From positions 1 to 64,000 of the forward strand of contig JBCCMB010000001.1 of the NCBI GenBank assembly GCA_039026555.1: a stretch of 64,000 nucleotides of DNA. Direction: 5' to 3'. Position numbers and translations under genes: made by a program. How positions within the stretch are numbered: position 1 is the stretch's first letter; each line of letters starts with the position of its first letter. Origin of the DNA: JBCCMB01 sp039026555 (GTDB lineage: Bacteria; Pseudomonadota; Alphaproteobacteria; Caulobacterales; Hyphomonadaceae). The notes under the pieces are model-generated. The model was not told where the DNA came from. It was given only the letters and a program-made list of their open reading frames with translations, and ran no database searches. Below, piece by piece: positions 8,843 through 18,259 of this stretch.

Positions 8843-9349
8843 ATGGAAATTGGCGCAGAGACTGCGGGAGCTGAGGCCGCCTTCGAAAGGGCGACGCGTT
8901 ATCGCGAGTTAAAAGTTGAGATCGAATCGATTGTAAGAGGAGAACCGTCGCACACGGCGCGCTATGCTTCCGCGGCCTGCTTGCTCGCGCACGCATTTGC
9001 GCCACGCTTCTTTTGGACCGGGTTTTACGTTGTCGACCCCAACAGGCCCGACGAATTAGTGGTGGGCCCCTATCAAGGAACGTTGGGGTGTTTGCGGATT
9101 CCCTTTGGCAAGGGCGTATGCGGAACAGCCGCTGCGCGCCGAGAGACGCAATTGGTCGCCAATGTTCATGAGTTTCCCGGCCACATCGCCTGCGACGCGC
9201 GGTCGCAATCTGAAATCGTGGCGCCCGTCTTTGATGCGGAAGGGCGCTTGGCGGCCGTTCTGGATGTAGATTCTGAACGCCTCAACGCGTTCGACGCGGT
9301 CGATCAAGCCGGTCTTGAGGCGATTTGCGGTGATCTGCTGACCGTTTAA
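8843..9349 (+). CDS. msrC: free methionine-(R)-sulfoxide reductase (GAF domain)
   Basis: Reduces free methionine-R-sulfoxide with thioredoxin as donor; an antioxidant enzyme of the cytosol. A single GAF domain covers the 168 residues. The three catalytic/resolving cysteines of the fRMsr family are all present, in GCLRIPFGKGVCGTAA and HIACDARSQSEI, as are FFWTGFYVVD and VGPYQG. ATG 8843 is chosen; a TTG at 8831 would add four residues. Its stop overlaps the stop of the convergent yqgE by 4 bases. Confidence 0.92.
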   Translation: MEIGAETAGAEAAFERATRYRELKVEIESIVRGEPSHTARYASAACLLAHAFAPRFFWTGFYVVDPNRPDELVVGPYQGTLGCLRIPFGKGVCGTAAARRETQLVANVHEFPGHIACDARSQSEIVAPVFDAEGRLAAVLDVDSERLNAFDAVDQAGLEAICGDLLTV

Positions 9350-9906
9350 GCGCGTCCGCCCGAAACCTGCAGCTGATGCGGGGAAACGCCTATGCGGGCG
9401 AGCGCGCGGCTCCATTTCGTGTCGAAGGATCGATCGAACACAATCTCCATGTCTGGATCGCCGACCAGCCAGACATTGCCGGCGAGCTCCTCTTCCAATT
9501 GCCCGGCGCCCCAACCGGAATAGCCTAAGGCCAAGACCGCGCGTTCCGGCGGCAAATCAGACGCCATTGCGTGAAGCACGTCTTTGGTGGCGGTAAGGCA
9601 CACGCCTTCTATGACGGGAAGCGTGGCGCCCTCGCTGTCGAAATCCTCTGAATGGAGAACAAAGCCGCGATCCCGACCGACCGGACCGCCCACGAGGATG
9701 GGGTCTTCTTCGCTGGCGCCCTCGCCGTCCACGCCGAGCTGATCCAGCAAATCGGGCAGGGTCAAATCATCCATTGTGTGATTGAGCACAATGCCCATCG
9801 CGTGCTCTTCATTGTGAGCGCATAGCAAAATCACCGCCCGCTTAAATCGCGGATCCTCGATCGAGGGCAGCGCAATTAGCAGTTTACCGGCGAGTGATTG
9901 GTCCAA
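9346..9906 (-). CDS. yqgE: YqgE/AlgH (UPF0301) family protein
   Basis: 186 residues, the whole length covered by the family. The N-terminus LAGKLLIALPSIEDPRFKRAV and the MGIVLNHTMDDLTLPDLL segment are diagnostic, as are VGGPVGRDRGFVLHS and GYSGWGAGQLEEELA. The family's biochemical role is unsettled; it is a cytosolic protein often encoded beside redox or DNA-repair genes. Here it diverges from a peroxiredoxin gene. Confidence 0.92.
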   Translation of the reverse strand: MDQSLAGKLLIALPSIEDPRFKRAVILLCAHNEEHAMGIVLNHTMDDLTLPDLLDQLGVDGEGASEEDPILVGGPVGRDRGFVLHSEDFDSEGATLPVIEGVCLTATKDVLHAMASDLPPERAVLALGYSGWGAGQLEEELAGNVWLVGDPDMEIVFDRSFDTKWSRALARIGVSPHQLQVSGGRA

Positions 9907-10112
9907 GCGAATGTCTCCTTCGCATGTCGCTTATGGTTGACCCAATCATGATGACGCGCAAGGGCGTCATTCGCCTTCTAGGCGATTGCGTCGCGGATTT
10001 TATTGTTCCTATCATCGTTTTGGGGGTCGATTTATCCGGCTGCGCCCTTAGGTTTCCCTGCAACGTCAAAGCACAACGCGGCGCCAAGCGCCGCAGGGAG
10101 AGGATAAGATCC

Positions 10113-10595
10113 ATGGCGATACAAAAAGGCGATAAACTGCCCGAAGCGGTTTTCATGACCATGACAGCGGACGGCCCAGGCCCGATCAGCATTGCCGACC
10201 TCACCGGCGGCAAGACTGTCGCGCTTTTCGCAGTGCCGGGCGCGTTTACGCCGACCTGTTCGGCCAAACATCTGCCGGGGTTCAAAGAAAAGGCCGATGA
10301 GTTTCGCGCGAAGGGCGTCGACACCATCGCCTGCACCTCCGTGAATGATGTGTTCGTCATGGACGCCTGGGGCAAGGATCAGGGCGTCGGCGAGGATGTG
10401 GTCATGCTGGCGGACGGCAATGGCGACTTCGCGAAGGCCATTGGTCTAGAGATGGATGGGAAAGGTTTTGGCATGGGATCTCGCTCCCAGCGTTATTCAA
10501 TGGTCGTCAAAGACGGCGTCGTCCAGGAACTCAATGTCGAAGACGGTGGAGAGTTTAAAGTTTCATCTGCAGAATACATGCTCGAGCAGCTTTAG
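10113..10595 (+). CDS. peroxiredoxin (Prx5/glutaredoxin-dependent type)
   Basis: Thiol peroxidase that reduces H2O2 and alkyl hydroperoxides. 160 residues. The peroxidatic cysteine is in the motif PGAFTPTCSAKHLPGF, typical of the Prx5 subgroup; the conserved Arg lies in SQRYSMVV. No second domain (glutaredoxin fusion) is present. Start at ATG 10113, preceded by AGGGAGAGG (10095-10103); the frame is open further upstream but not conserved. Followed by a clear terminator. Confidence 0.92.
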   Translation: MAIQKGDKLPEAVFMTMTADGPGPISIADLTGGKTVALFAVPGAFTPTCSAKHLPGFKEKADEFRAKGVDTIACTSVNDVFVMDAWGKDQGVGEDVVMLADGNGDFAKAIGLEMDGKGFGMGSRSQRYSMVVKDGVVQELNVEDGGEFKVSSAEYMLEQL

Positions 10596-10627
10596 TCTGG
10601 CGCTAAATACAGAATAGTATGCAAAAA

Positions 10628-10664
10628 GACGCCGCTCAGTTTTCTAGACTGGGTGGCGTTTTTG
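10628..10664 (+). terminator. rho-independent terminator after the peroxiredoxin gene
   Basis: GACGCCGCTCAG (10628-10639) pairs with CTGGGTGGCGTT (10649-10660), with G-T wobbles, around the loop TTTTCTAGA; a T-run follows and an A-run precedes. Confidence 0.85.
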
Positions 10665-10704
10665 TGTTAAAATACATGACACTATATGAGGGAGTTTTGA
10701 GAAT

Positions 10705-11676
10705 ATGGAATATGCGGTTCCAATTATTGTATTTGTACTGGCGTTATTTTTCATTTCGAGCGCCGTTAAGGTCGTTCCGCAAGGTTATCAGTTTACGGTT
10801 GAGCGGTTTGGTCGCTTTACGCGGATCCTTCAGCCCGGTCTTGCGTTCTTAATCCCGTTTTTCGATCGGGTCGGCCGCAAGATGAATATGATGGAGACGG
10901 TGCTGGACGTGCCGCGCCAAGAAGTGATCACAAAAGACAATGCGATGGTCTCGTGCGACGCTGTTGTCTTTATCCAAGTGGTAGACCCCGTCCCCGCGGC
11001 GTATGAGGTGAATGATTTAGAGCGCGCGATCACCAATTTGGCGCTGACGAATATTCGGACAGTCGTCGGCTCGATGGATCTGGACGAGGTTTTGTCCAAT
11101 CGGGACGATATTAATGCGCGGCTTTTGTCCGTTATAGACGCGGCGACCAATCCTTGGGGCGTGAAGGTCACGCGTATTGAGATCGCGGATTTGTCTCCGC
11201 CGGCGGATATCACAGAAGCCATGGCCCGCCAGATGAAGGCGGAACGGGAAAAGCGCGCGGAAATCTTATCGGCCGAAGGCGAAAAGCAATCGGCGATTCT
11301 TCGCGCGGAAGGCGAAAAGCAATCCCAAATTCTGGAAGCTGAAGGCCGGCGAGAAGCAGCGTTCCGCGACGCTGAAGCGCGTGAGCGGGAGGCGGAAGCC
11401 GAAGCGAAAGCCACTGAAGCCGTCTCTGAAGCCGTCGCACGCGGCGACGTCAGCGCTATCAACTACTTTTTGGGACAAGGCTATATCGAGGCGTTCAAGG
11501 CGTTGGCGACGTCGAAGCAACAGAAAACCGTCATTATTCCGGCCGAATTCTCCGGCATTGCTGGTGCGATTGAAGGCATTCGCGCGCTGACGGAGGATTT
11601 CAAGCCCAAGGGCGATGGTGACGGTCCTAACGGGTCCACGCCGCCCAGCGCCAACCCCTGGGGAGGATCGCGATGA
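10705..11676 (+). CDS. qmcA: SPFH/band-7 membrane protein (QmcA/paraslipin type)
   Basis: 323 residues. One N-terminal membrane anchor (residues 2-19), the SPFH domain beginning VVPQGYQFTVERFGRFTRILQPGL, then a long coiled coil (about 165-235) rich in Glu/Ala/Arg with repeated AEGEKQS. Such proteins form ring-like membrane microdomain scaffolds. It overlaps the following nfeD gene by 4 bases (ATGA), the standard pairing in bacteria, so the two are translationally coupled. Confidence 0.93.
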   Translation: MEYAVPIIVFVLALFFISSAVKVVPQGYQFTVERFGRFTRILQPGLAFLIPFFDRVGRKMNMMETVLDVPRQEVITKDNAMVSCDAVVFIQVVDPVPAAYEVNDLERAITNLALTNIRTVVGSMDLDEVLSNRDDINARLLSVIDAATNPWGVKVTRIEIADLSPPADITEAMARQMKAEREKRAEILSAEGEKQSAILRAEGEKQSQILEAEGRREAAFRDAEAREREAEAEAKATEAVSEAVARGDVSAINYFLGQGYIEAFKALATSKQQKTVIIPAEFSGIAGAIEGIRALTEDFKPKGDGDGPNGSTPPSANPWGGSR

Positions 11677-12137
11677 TCGACGTTTTAGGCGGATTGACGG
11701 CATGGCATTGGTTGGCGCTGGCGTTGGCGCTGCTGGTTATTGAAGTCTCCGCCGGCACGTTCGATCTGTTGTGGATCGCCATCGCCGCCGCGCTCACATC
11801 TGTGTACGCAGCGATCGCGCCCAGCGGCATGGATGGATGGCAAGCGCAATTCGCGGTTTTCGCGGTCATCGCGGTGATCTTGGTGATTATGGGCCGCACC
11901 GTGTTCGCCGGTATTCGTAGACCGCCGGAGACCCACCCCAATCTCAACAATCGCGCGGCTCAAATGGTCGGCAAGCGCGGGCACGCCGCCGCGGCTTTCG
12001 ATGGCGGCGTCGGCCGGGTGAAGTTGGGCGACAGCGAATGGCGCGCTGAAGCGGACGCGGACGCCGTCTTGCTGGAAGGCGCTGAAGTCGTCGTTGAAAG
12101 CGCCAAGGGTACAATCCTGAAAGTACGCCCGACTTAG
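11673..12137 (+). CDS. nfeD: NfeD-like membrane protein
   Basis: 154 residues. Two or three hydrophobic segments in the first 85 residues (WHWLALALALLVIEV, WIAIAAALTSVYAAIA, FAVFAVIAVILVIMG) and a C-terminal soluble OB-like NfeD domain (MVGKRGHAAAAFDGGVGRVKLGDSEWRAEAD). Acts with its SPFH partner upstream in membrane quality control or organisation. Confidence 0.92.
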   Translation: MIDVLGGLTAWHWLALALALLVIEVSAGTFDLLWIAIAAALTSVYAAIAPSGMDGWQAQFAVFAVIAVILVIMGRTVFAGIRRPPETHPNLNNRAAQMVGKRGHAAAAFDGGVGRVKLGDSEWRAEADADAVLLEGAEVVVESAKGTILKVRPT

Positions 12138-12231
12138 TTTAAGCCGCCTTCGTCCATCCAAGCGCGATCAGCTCCATTGACGAGGGCGGTGCCCGCCGCT
12201 ACGCCCCCGTCATCTTTGTCAGGAGCATTAC

Positions 12232-13839
12232 ATGACCGACGCGGCGATCGCCGATCTTGTCTCTATGGCGGAGGCCGCCAGGGCGTGGCCTTTTGAGCAG
12301 GCGCGGGCGCTGAAGAAGAAGCTCGAGATCGCGGAAAAGCGCGGAAACCCCAAGACCGGGCCAGTGATTTTCGAAACAGGCTACGGACCGTCTGGACTGC
12401 CGCACATCGGCACATTCGGCGAAGTGGTACGCACAACCATGGTGCGTAATGCGTTTCGCGCGCTGACGGATGATAAGATCCCGACCAAGCTGATCTGCGT
12501 TTCGGACGATATGGATGGCATGCGCAAAGTTCCGGACAACATGCCCAACGCCGACATGCTGACGGAGCATCTGCAAAAGCCGCTGACGGATGTGCCAGAT
12601 CCCTTCGGTACGCATGAGAGCTATGGCGCGCACATGAATGCGCGGCTTCAAAGCTTTTTGGACAGTTTCGGGTTTGACTATGAATTCCGCTCCGCGACGG
12701 AGCTTTATAAATCCGGCGCGTATGATGCGGCTTTGCAGCGCGCGCTTGAAAAATTCGACGCCATTATGGACGTCATGCTGCCCACGCTAGGCGAAGAGCG
12801 CCGTCAGACCTACAGCCCTTTCCTGCCCATCTCACCGAAAACTGGACGCGTTCTCTACGTGCCGACGAAGTCTGTGAAGGCGTCGGACGGGACGATTGTT
12901 TTCGATGATGAGGATGGGACTGAAACCGAACTTCCGGTTACCGGCGGGCATGTCAAACTACAATGGAAGCCGGATTTCGGCATGCGTTGGGCCGCGCTGG
13001 GCGTGGATTTTGAGATGTTCGGCAAGGATCATCAGGCCAACGCCGCGATCTATTCGAAAATCTGCCGGATCTTGGGCGCCGAGCCGCCGGTGCAATACGT
13101 CTATGAATTATTCTTGGACGATAAGGGCGAGAAAATCTCCAAATCGAAAGGCAATGGCATTTCGGTCGAGGATTGGCTGGCTTATGCGCCGCAGGAAAGC
13201 TTGGCGCTGTTCCAGTTCCAAAAGCCCCGTACGGCGAAACGCTTGCATTTCGACGTCATTCCGAAAGCCGTGGACGAGTATTTGACCTTCCTCGACAAAT
13301 ACCATCAGGAGACGGCGGACAAACAGCTCGAAAACCCAGCCTGGCACATTCATGGCGGCCAACCTCCGACATGGGGAACGCCGCTGTCTTTCGCGTTGTT
13401 GTTGAACCTTGTAAGTGTCGCCAACGCCGAAACAAAAGACGTATTGTGGGGCTTCATCTCGCGTTATGCGCCCGAAGCAACGCCTGAGAACGCGCCCTAT
13501 CTGGATCAAATGGCGGGCTATGCGATCCGCTATTATGCGGATTTTGTGAAGCCGCAAAAATCCTATCGAACGCCTGATGAAAAAGAGCGCGCGGCCCTTG
13601 CCGATCTCGCCGAACGTCTTGCAGCCTTTGATGGTGAGGTGACCGGCGAGGCGTTGCAGACCCTGGTGTTTGAGGTCGGTAAAGCGCATGAATTCGAGCC
13701 GCTACGCGACTGGTTCAAAGCGATCTACGAGGTTTTGCTCGGCCAATCGCAGGGACCGCGCTTTGGCGGCTTCATGGCGCTTTACGGTGTGGAGGAGACA
13801 CGCGCCCTGATCGAAACGCGTCTCGCAAGCGGCGCCTAA
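12232..13839 (+). CDS. lysK: class I lysyl-tRNA synthetase
   Basis: Charges tRNA-Lys. At 535 residues it is the archaeal-type class I enzyme that replaces the class II LysS in many alphaproteobacteria. The HIGH motif appears as LPHIGTFGE near residue 52, and the KMSKS motif as KISKSKGNG near residue 300. Good start context: AGGAGC (12220-12225) before ATG 12232. Stands alone between nfeD and a TPR gene. Confidence 0.95.
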   Translation: MTDAAIADLVSMAEAARAWPFEQARALKKKLEIAEKRGNPKTGPVIFETGYGPSGLPHIGTFGEVVRTTMVRNAFRALTDDKIPTKLICVSDDMDGMRKVPDNMPNADMLTEHLQKPLTDVPDPFGTHESYGAHMNARLQSFLDSFGFDYEFRSATELYKSGAYDAALQRALEKFDAIMDVMLPTLGEERRQTYSPFLPISPKTGRVLYVPTKSVKASDGTIVFDDEDGTETELPVTGGHVKLQWKPDFGMRWAALGVDFEMFGKDHQANAAIYSKICRILGAEPPVQYVYELFLDDKGEKISKSKGNGISVEDWLAYAPQESLALFQFQKPRTAKRLHFDVIPKAVDEYLTFLDKYHQETADKQLENPAWHIHGGQPPTWGTPLSFALLLNLVSVANAETKDVLWGFISRYAPEATPENAPYLDQMAGYAIRYYADFVKPQKSYRTPDEKERAALADLAERLAAFDGEVTGEALQTLVFEVGKAHEFEPLRDWFKAIYEVLLGQSQGPRFGGFMALYGVEETRALIETRLASGA

Positions 13840-13952
13840 GCTGCAATTTGCTGTGCGGACGCGGTCACATTTCGGTGCGTAGGGTAAACTTCGTCGCATT
13901 ATGACCTAGGTTTTGATTCGTGATGGGACTCACGAATTGGACGGAGGCTTGG

Positions 13953-14717
13953 ATGAGACAAATTCGGGCGCGAGCAACAGCCGTCATTCTCGCGGCGAGC
14001 GTCTGGGCGGCGCCCGCGCTGTCAGAAACGCCTTATGAGTATTTTTCGGTCGGCGCGTATGAAGACGCCGCGGGTGCGGCGGACGCGCTGGAAACTGCGG
14101 ACGGACACGCGTTCGCCGCTCGGGCGTTGCTGGCGGAATACGCCACGGCGGACGAACCCGCATCCGGCGAATTGCTTAGGCGCGCGCAAGCGTCCGCGGA
14201 GGCGGCGTTGGCGTTAGAGCCCGACCACGCCGAGGGACTGATGCAATTGGCGATCTCCTTGTCCATGCAAGCGCGTCCGATGAGCGTTCGCGAAGCTATG
14301 GCCAGCGGCAATGGCGAGCGGGCGCGCGAATTGGCGGAGATGGTGTTGGACGCAGATCCCAACAATTACTACGCCCACGGATTTCTGGCCGTTTGGCATG
14401 TCGAGGTGCGCCGACGCGGCGGCGCGCTGGGCGCATCGGTGATGGGCGCAAGCGTCAAAAAAGGGCGCGCGCATTATGAGCGGTGCGCTTACCTTGCGCC
14501 CGACAACGCCTCTTTGCATTGGCAATACGGGCGCGCCCTGATTGCGCACAATCCCCAGAAGTTCGGCGCAGAGGCGCAAGAAGCTTTGGACCGCGCGTTG
14601 GCGGCGAACACCGACGATCATTTGGAGGCGACGTCTCAGGCGCGCGCCGCCTTGATCGCTGATTTGCTGGCGTCTGATGTCAGGTCGGCGTCTGAGCGCG
14701 CGGCGGAGATGCTCTAA
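13953..14717 (+). CDS. exported TPR-like protein of unknown function
   Basis: 254 residues. A signal peptide is seen at the ATG 13953 start (RARATAVILAASVWAAPALS), with GGAGG (13943-13947) six bases upstream, so the longer reading from 13920 is rejected. The mature part is Ala-rich helix pairs of TPR type (AEAALALEPDHAEGLMQLAI, then ALDRALAANTDDHLEAT). Probably a periplasmic scaffold. Its stop overlaps the stop of the convergent acyl-CoA dehydrogenase gene by 4 bases. Confidence 0.78.
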   Translation: MRQIRARATAVILAASVWAAPALSETPYEYFSVGAYEDAAGAADALETADGHAFAARALLAEYATADEPASGELLRRAQASAEAALALEPDHAEGLMQLAISLSMQARPMSVREAMASGNGERARELAEMVLDADPNNYYAHGFLAVWHVEVRRRGGALGASVMGASVKKGRAHYERCAYLAPDNASLHWQYGRALIAHNPQKFGAEAQEALDRALAANTDDHLEATSQARAALIADLLASDVRSASERAAEML

Positions 14718-15880
14718 AGCGTCTTATCGTCGGTCGGCAGGCCGAATAGGACCCGACCGGTCAATTCATAGGTCGGCGGAGCGATCATCATATGCTGCGT
14801 CGCCGTATGCGCATCCCGAAAGCGGCGTTGAAGAGGGCTGTCCAAGAAGACCGACGAGCCTCCGCCCATATCATAAGCGGCGCGGCACACCTCAGCGCCG
14901 GTTCGGGTCATATGAGTCGCCGCAAGTCTAAGATCCGCCTTAAGCTCGATATCGATTTGACCCGTTTCCTCGGCGCGGTCCCACGCTGCGCCGACTGCGT
15001 CGAACAGATATGCGCGCGCGGACCTTAAGGACGCTTCCGCCTTCGCAAGATCGATTTGCGCGGCCGCGCGTTCGGCCTGGCTTTTCTTAGCGCCCGGCGC
15101 TTTCTTGCTGGTCGCGAGGGTTTTAACGTCCTCAAGCGCGGCGCGCGCATTGCCCGCGGCGACCGCTGCGATCCCCAACGCTAATAGGCCGAACACCGGA
15201 AACGCGTAGAGCGCGCCTTCGACGGTTGGTTTGTCGACGATGAGGGAGACTGACCGGGCTTTAGGAACCCGCGCGGCCTTCACAGCGATGTCGCCTGACC
15301 CCGTGCCTTTGAGTCCCGCGACATTCCAGGTGTCGATCAGCTCCACATCTTCGCGCGGGAAGATCATCATCCGGTGATTGGGCGATCCATCAGGAAATGT
15401 CAGTAGTGTTCCGTCTTCAATCACCACCGACCCTCCGACGAGCCAGCTGCAATTGGCCGAACCTGAGGCCCATTTCCACTGGCCGTCGACAATGTACTCG
15501 TCACCCTTCGACACGGCTTTGCCCATCGGCGCGAATACGCCGCCGGTGATTGTGTCCGGGTCGGCGAAGATTTCCGATGCGACGTCGTGCGGCAAATAGG
15601 CGCCGTTGAGCGCGGTCGTCGAGCCGATCATCAAGCACCAGCCGACAGATGCGTCGGCTCGCGCCAGAATTTCGATTGTTTGCAGCAATTCGGCTGGAGG
15701 CGTCTGCAGGCCGCCCAGAGTTTCAGGCAGAACCATCCGGAAAAGGCCGGCGGAGGCCATTGTACTGGCTATATCCGCGGGCAAGCGGCGCGCATCTTCA
15801 ATCTCATCCGCGCGCGCGGCGATATCCGGGGCCAAGTTTTTCGCAACGCTGATTGGGCTATTCGGCGCAAGTCCGTCCAT
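14714..15880 (-). CDS. acyl-CoA dehydrogenase family flavoprotein
   Basis: 388 residues with the three-domain layout of acyl-CoA dehydrogenases: N-terminal helices (IAARADEIEDARRLPADIA), a middle beta domain (WKWASGSANCSWLVGGSVV; GTGSGDIAVKAARVP), and a C-terminal helical bundle. The C-terminal sequence with THMTRTGAEVCRAAYDMGGGSSVFL is like the pigment/hydroxylase sub-group (HsaA, DszC-type flavin monooxygenases), so it may be an oxygenase rather than a beta-oxidation enzyme. Divergent from the arginine operon across 139 bases. Confidence 0.85.
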   Translation of the reverse strand: MDGLAPNSPISVAKNLAPDIAARADEIEDARRLPADIASTMASAGLFRMVLPETLGGLQTPPAELLQTIEILARADASVGWCLMIGSTTALNGAYLPHDVASEIFADPDTITGGVFAPMGKAVSKGDEYIVDGQWKWASGSANCSWLVGGSVVIEDGTLLTFPDGSPNHRMMIFPREDVELIDTWNVAGLKGTGSGDIAVKAARVPKARSVSLIVDKPTVEGALYAFPVFGLLALGIAAVAAGNARAALEDVKTLATSKKAPGAKKSQAERAAAQIDLAKAEASLRSARAYLFDAVGAAWDRAEETGQIDIELKADLRLAATHMTRTGAEVCRAAYDMGGGSSVFLDSPLQRRFRDAHTATQHMMIAPPTYELTGRVLFGLPTDDKTL

Positions 15881-16019
15881 GGCGAATTCCTCCTATTCGA
15901 CAGAATAGCGACAGCGATTGCGTTTGTCCCCAACCGTAAGCTGTGACCGCTCGCCCCTAGCCAATTCCCATTTGGACCGTTAGGGCTCAATTTCGCTTAT
16001 CACGCAAAGGATTGCCGCC

Positions 16020-17246
16020 GTGACTCGTTTGACGTCGCACCTAGATGCGATTGGGTCCGCAGACGCCCGTATCGCAGAGACTTTAACCGCTTGGTCCAAT
16101 GTCAATTCCGGTTCCGGCAATCTGCCGGGCATAGAACGCATGGCGGATCTGGCGACAGCGGCGTTCGGCGCGCTGAACTATGATGTGCGCAAACTTGTGT
16201 CGAACCCGGTGGCGTCGATCGATCCGGCGGGTCGAGAGGTCATGTCGCCGCGCGGGCCGATGCTGCATTTTTCCACGCGTCCGAACGCGTCGAAACGCAT
16301 CATGTTGGCGGGACATTTGGATACGGTATTCCCCGAAACCTCAGCTTTTCAATCCGTGGCGAAGCGTCCGGACGGCACGCTGCACGGACCCGGCGTGGCG
16401 GACATGAAGGGTGGACTCTTAATTATGCTTGAGGCCTTGAAGTGTTTTGAGGCTTCGCCCTTCGCGGCGGATGTAGGGATAGACGTTGTTTTGAACTCCG
16501 ACGAGGAGATCGCCTCTCACGCGTCTCACGAGTACATGGAAAAGATCGCGACCGGTGCGGATGCCGGATTTGTTTTCGAGCCGGCCCTTGCGGATGGCAC
16601 GCTTGCGGGCGCGCGTGCGGGCTCCGGCAATTATGACGTTGTCGTGCGCGGGCGCGCCGCCCATGCCGGCCGGGAATTCCTGGCCGGGCGCAACGCGATC
16701 GCGGGCGCGGCGCGGGTTATCGGCGCGCTGGATGCGCTCAACGGTCAGCGTAAAGACGTGACGCTGAACATCGGATTAGTGTCGGGCGGCGTCGCCCTGA
16801 ATGTGGTGCCGGACACTGCAGTGGTGCGATTGAACATACGGGCGCGCACGCCGGAGGATTTGGCGTGGATCGACGCCGCCATCCGCGACACCATCGCGAA
16901 GGGCGTGTTTGGTCCCGACATTGAGACCAGCCTACATGGCCGCATCCACCGGCCGGCTAAACCCATGACGGGCTCTTTGCAAGCTTTGTTCGAGACTGTG
17001 AAAGCCGCGGGCGCGGATATCGGCCAGCCGATCGCCTGGGCGCCGACGGGGGGATGCTGCGACGGCAATAATCTGTCAGCCGCCGGCCTGCCGAATGTCG
17101 ACACGATGGGGGTTCGGGGCGCCTATATTCACTCCGACGAGGAATACGCCGTTATTGAGAGCTTCACCGAGCGCGCGCGCTTGGCGGCCTTGAGCATGCT
17201 GATGTTAGCGTCGGGCGAAGCGCGTTGGCCGAAGGAGCTGGCGTGA
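16020..17246 (+). CDS. M20-family metallohydrolase, first gene of the arginine succinyl operon
   Basis: 408 residues. Zinc-ligand motifs: AGHLDTVFPE, HGPGVADMKGG and NSDEEIASHAS (catalytic Glu pair), plus the dimerisation domain starting RAGSGNYDVVVRGRAAHAG. Closest in style to carboxypeptidase G2/ArgE-like amidases that cleave N-acyl amino acids. Start GTG 16020. It ends within the start of astA (GTGA overlap). In this position it could remove the succinyl group from N-succinylglutamate in place of AstE, which is not in the window; this is inference. Confidence 0.88.
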   Translation: MTRLTSHLDAIGSADARIAETLTAWSNVNSGSGNLPGIERMADLATAAFGALNYDVRKLVSNPVASIDPAGREVMSPRGPMLHFSTRPNASKRIMLAGHLDTVFPETSAFQSVAKRPDGTLHGPGVADMKGGLLIMLEALKCFEASPFAADVGIDVVLNSDEEIASHASHEYMEKIATGADAGFVFEPALADGTLAGARAGSGNYDVVVRGRAAHAGREFLAGRNAIAGAARVIGALDALNGQRKDVTLNIGLVSGGVALNVVPDTAVVRLNIRARTPEDLAWIDAAIRDTIAKGVFGPDIETSLHGRIHRPAKPMTGSLQALFETVKAAGADIGQPIAWAPTGGCCDGNNLSAAGLPNVDTMGVRGAYIHSDEEYAVIESFTERARLAALSMLMLASGEARWPKELA

Positions 17247-18259
17247 CCGCAGCCTCTGAAAAACCGGTCGTTCGTCCTGCGCGCGAAAGCGATTTGCCCC
17301 AATTGGTGGATATGCTCGACAAGGTCGATCCGGGCATGGTGACGATGCCGCAAACCGAAGCGGATATGGCCGCGCGGATTGAACAATCCCTTGGAGCTTT
17401 CGAAAAACCGTCCGGGACGCCGGAGGGCGAGGCTTACTTCCTAGTGTTAGACGAAGATGGACGTCTTGCGGGAACGTCCAGCATTTTCACCAATCTTGGC
17501 GCAACCCGCCCCTTTTACAGCTATCGCATATCGCGCCAGTCCAAATTATCGCCGGAAACCTCGTCCAAGGTGGAGTTGGATATTCTTCATCTGGTCAATG
17601 ATTATCATGGCGACAGCGAGCTTGGGACCTTGTTCCTTGTGCCGGAAGCGCGGGGCGGCGGACGCGGGAGGCTCCTGTCCTTCGCCCGCTTAATGTTGAT
17701 CGCCGCAGATCCGATCCGCTTTGGGCCGCGCGTGATGGCGGAAATCAGGGGCTGGGTGGACGAGACGGGAAAGCCGCCCTTTTGGGAGGCTGTCGGCCGG
17801 CATTTTTTCGGTATGGATTTCAATGACGCGGATGGGCTAAGCGCCCGCGACAGCCGCTTTATCGCCGATCTAATGCCGCGCTATCCGATCTATGTCGACT
17901 TGCTGCCGGACGAGGCGCGGGCTGCGATCGCTCGCCCAAATACGGGCGCCGCGCCTGCGAAAGCGCTGCTGGAAAGCCAGGGTTTTCGCTATAATTCGCA
18001 GGTCGATATTTTCGACGGCGGCCCCGATATCGACGCCTACACGGAGACCATTTCCATCGTTCGGGATGCGGAACGTGCAAGCGCCGGCGAATGGGCGGGC
18101 GGCGATCCGGCAAAGGGCTTATTGTCGTTCGCGGATTTTAAAAGGTTCGCCGTGGTGCAGACCGGCGATGATGAGGCGCGCGGCGCGGCGCTAGAACGCT
18201 TGGGCGCTGGCGCGTCCGACGAGATCTTATTTTATCCACTCGGGAGCAAGTCGGCATGA
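17243..18259 (+). CDS. astA: arginine N-succinyltransferase
   Basis: Transfers succinyl from succinyl-CoA to arginine, committing it to the AST catabolic pathway. 338 residues from GTG 17243, which overlaps the previous stop and has AAGGAG (17233-17238) upstream. Family marks: VRPARESDLPQLVDML at the start, LGTLFLVPEARGGGRGRLLS, FWEAVGRHFFGMDF, and MPRYPIYVDLLPDEA. Overlaps astD by 4 bases. Confidence 0.94.
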   Translation: MTAASEKPVVRPARESDLPQLVDMLDKVDPGMVTMPQTEADMAARIEQSLGAFEKPSGTPEGEAYFLVLDEDGRLAGTSSIFTNLGATRPFYSYRISRQSKLSPETSSKVELDILHLVNDYHGDSELGTLFLVPEARGGGRGRLLSFARLMLIAADPIRFGPRVMAEIRGWVDETGKPPFWEAVGRHFFGMDFNDADGLSARDSRFIADLMPRYPIYVDLLPDEARAAIARPNTGAAPAKALLESQGFRYNSQVDIFDGGPDIDAYTETISIVRDAERASAGEWAGGDPAKGLLSFADFKRFAVVQTGDDEARGAALERLGAGASDEILFYPLGSKSA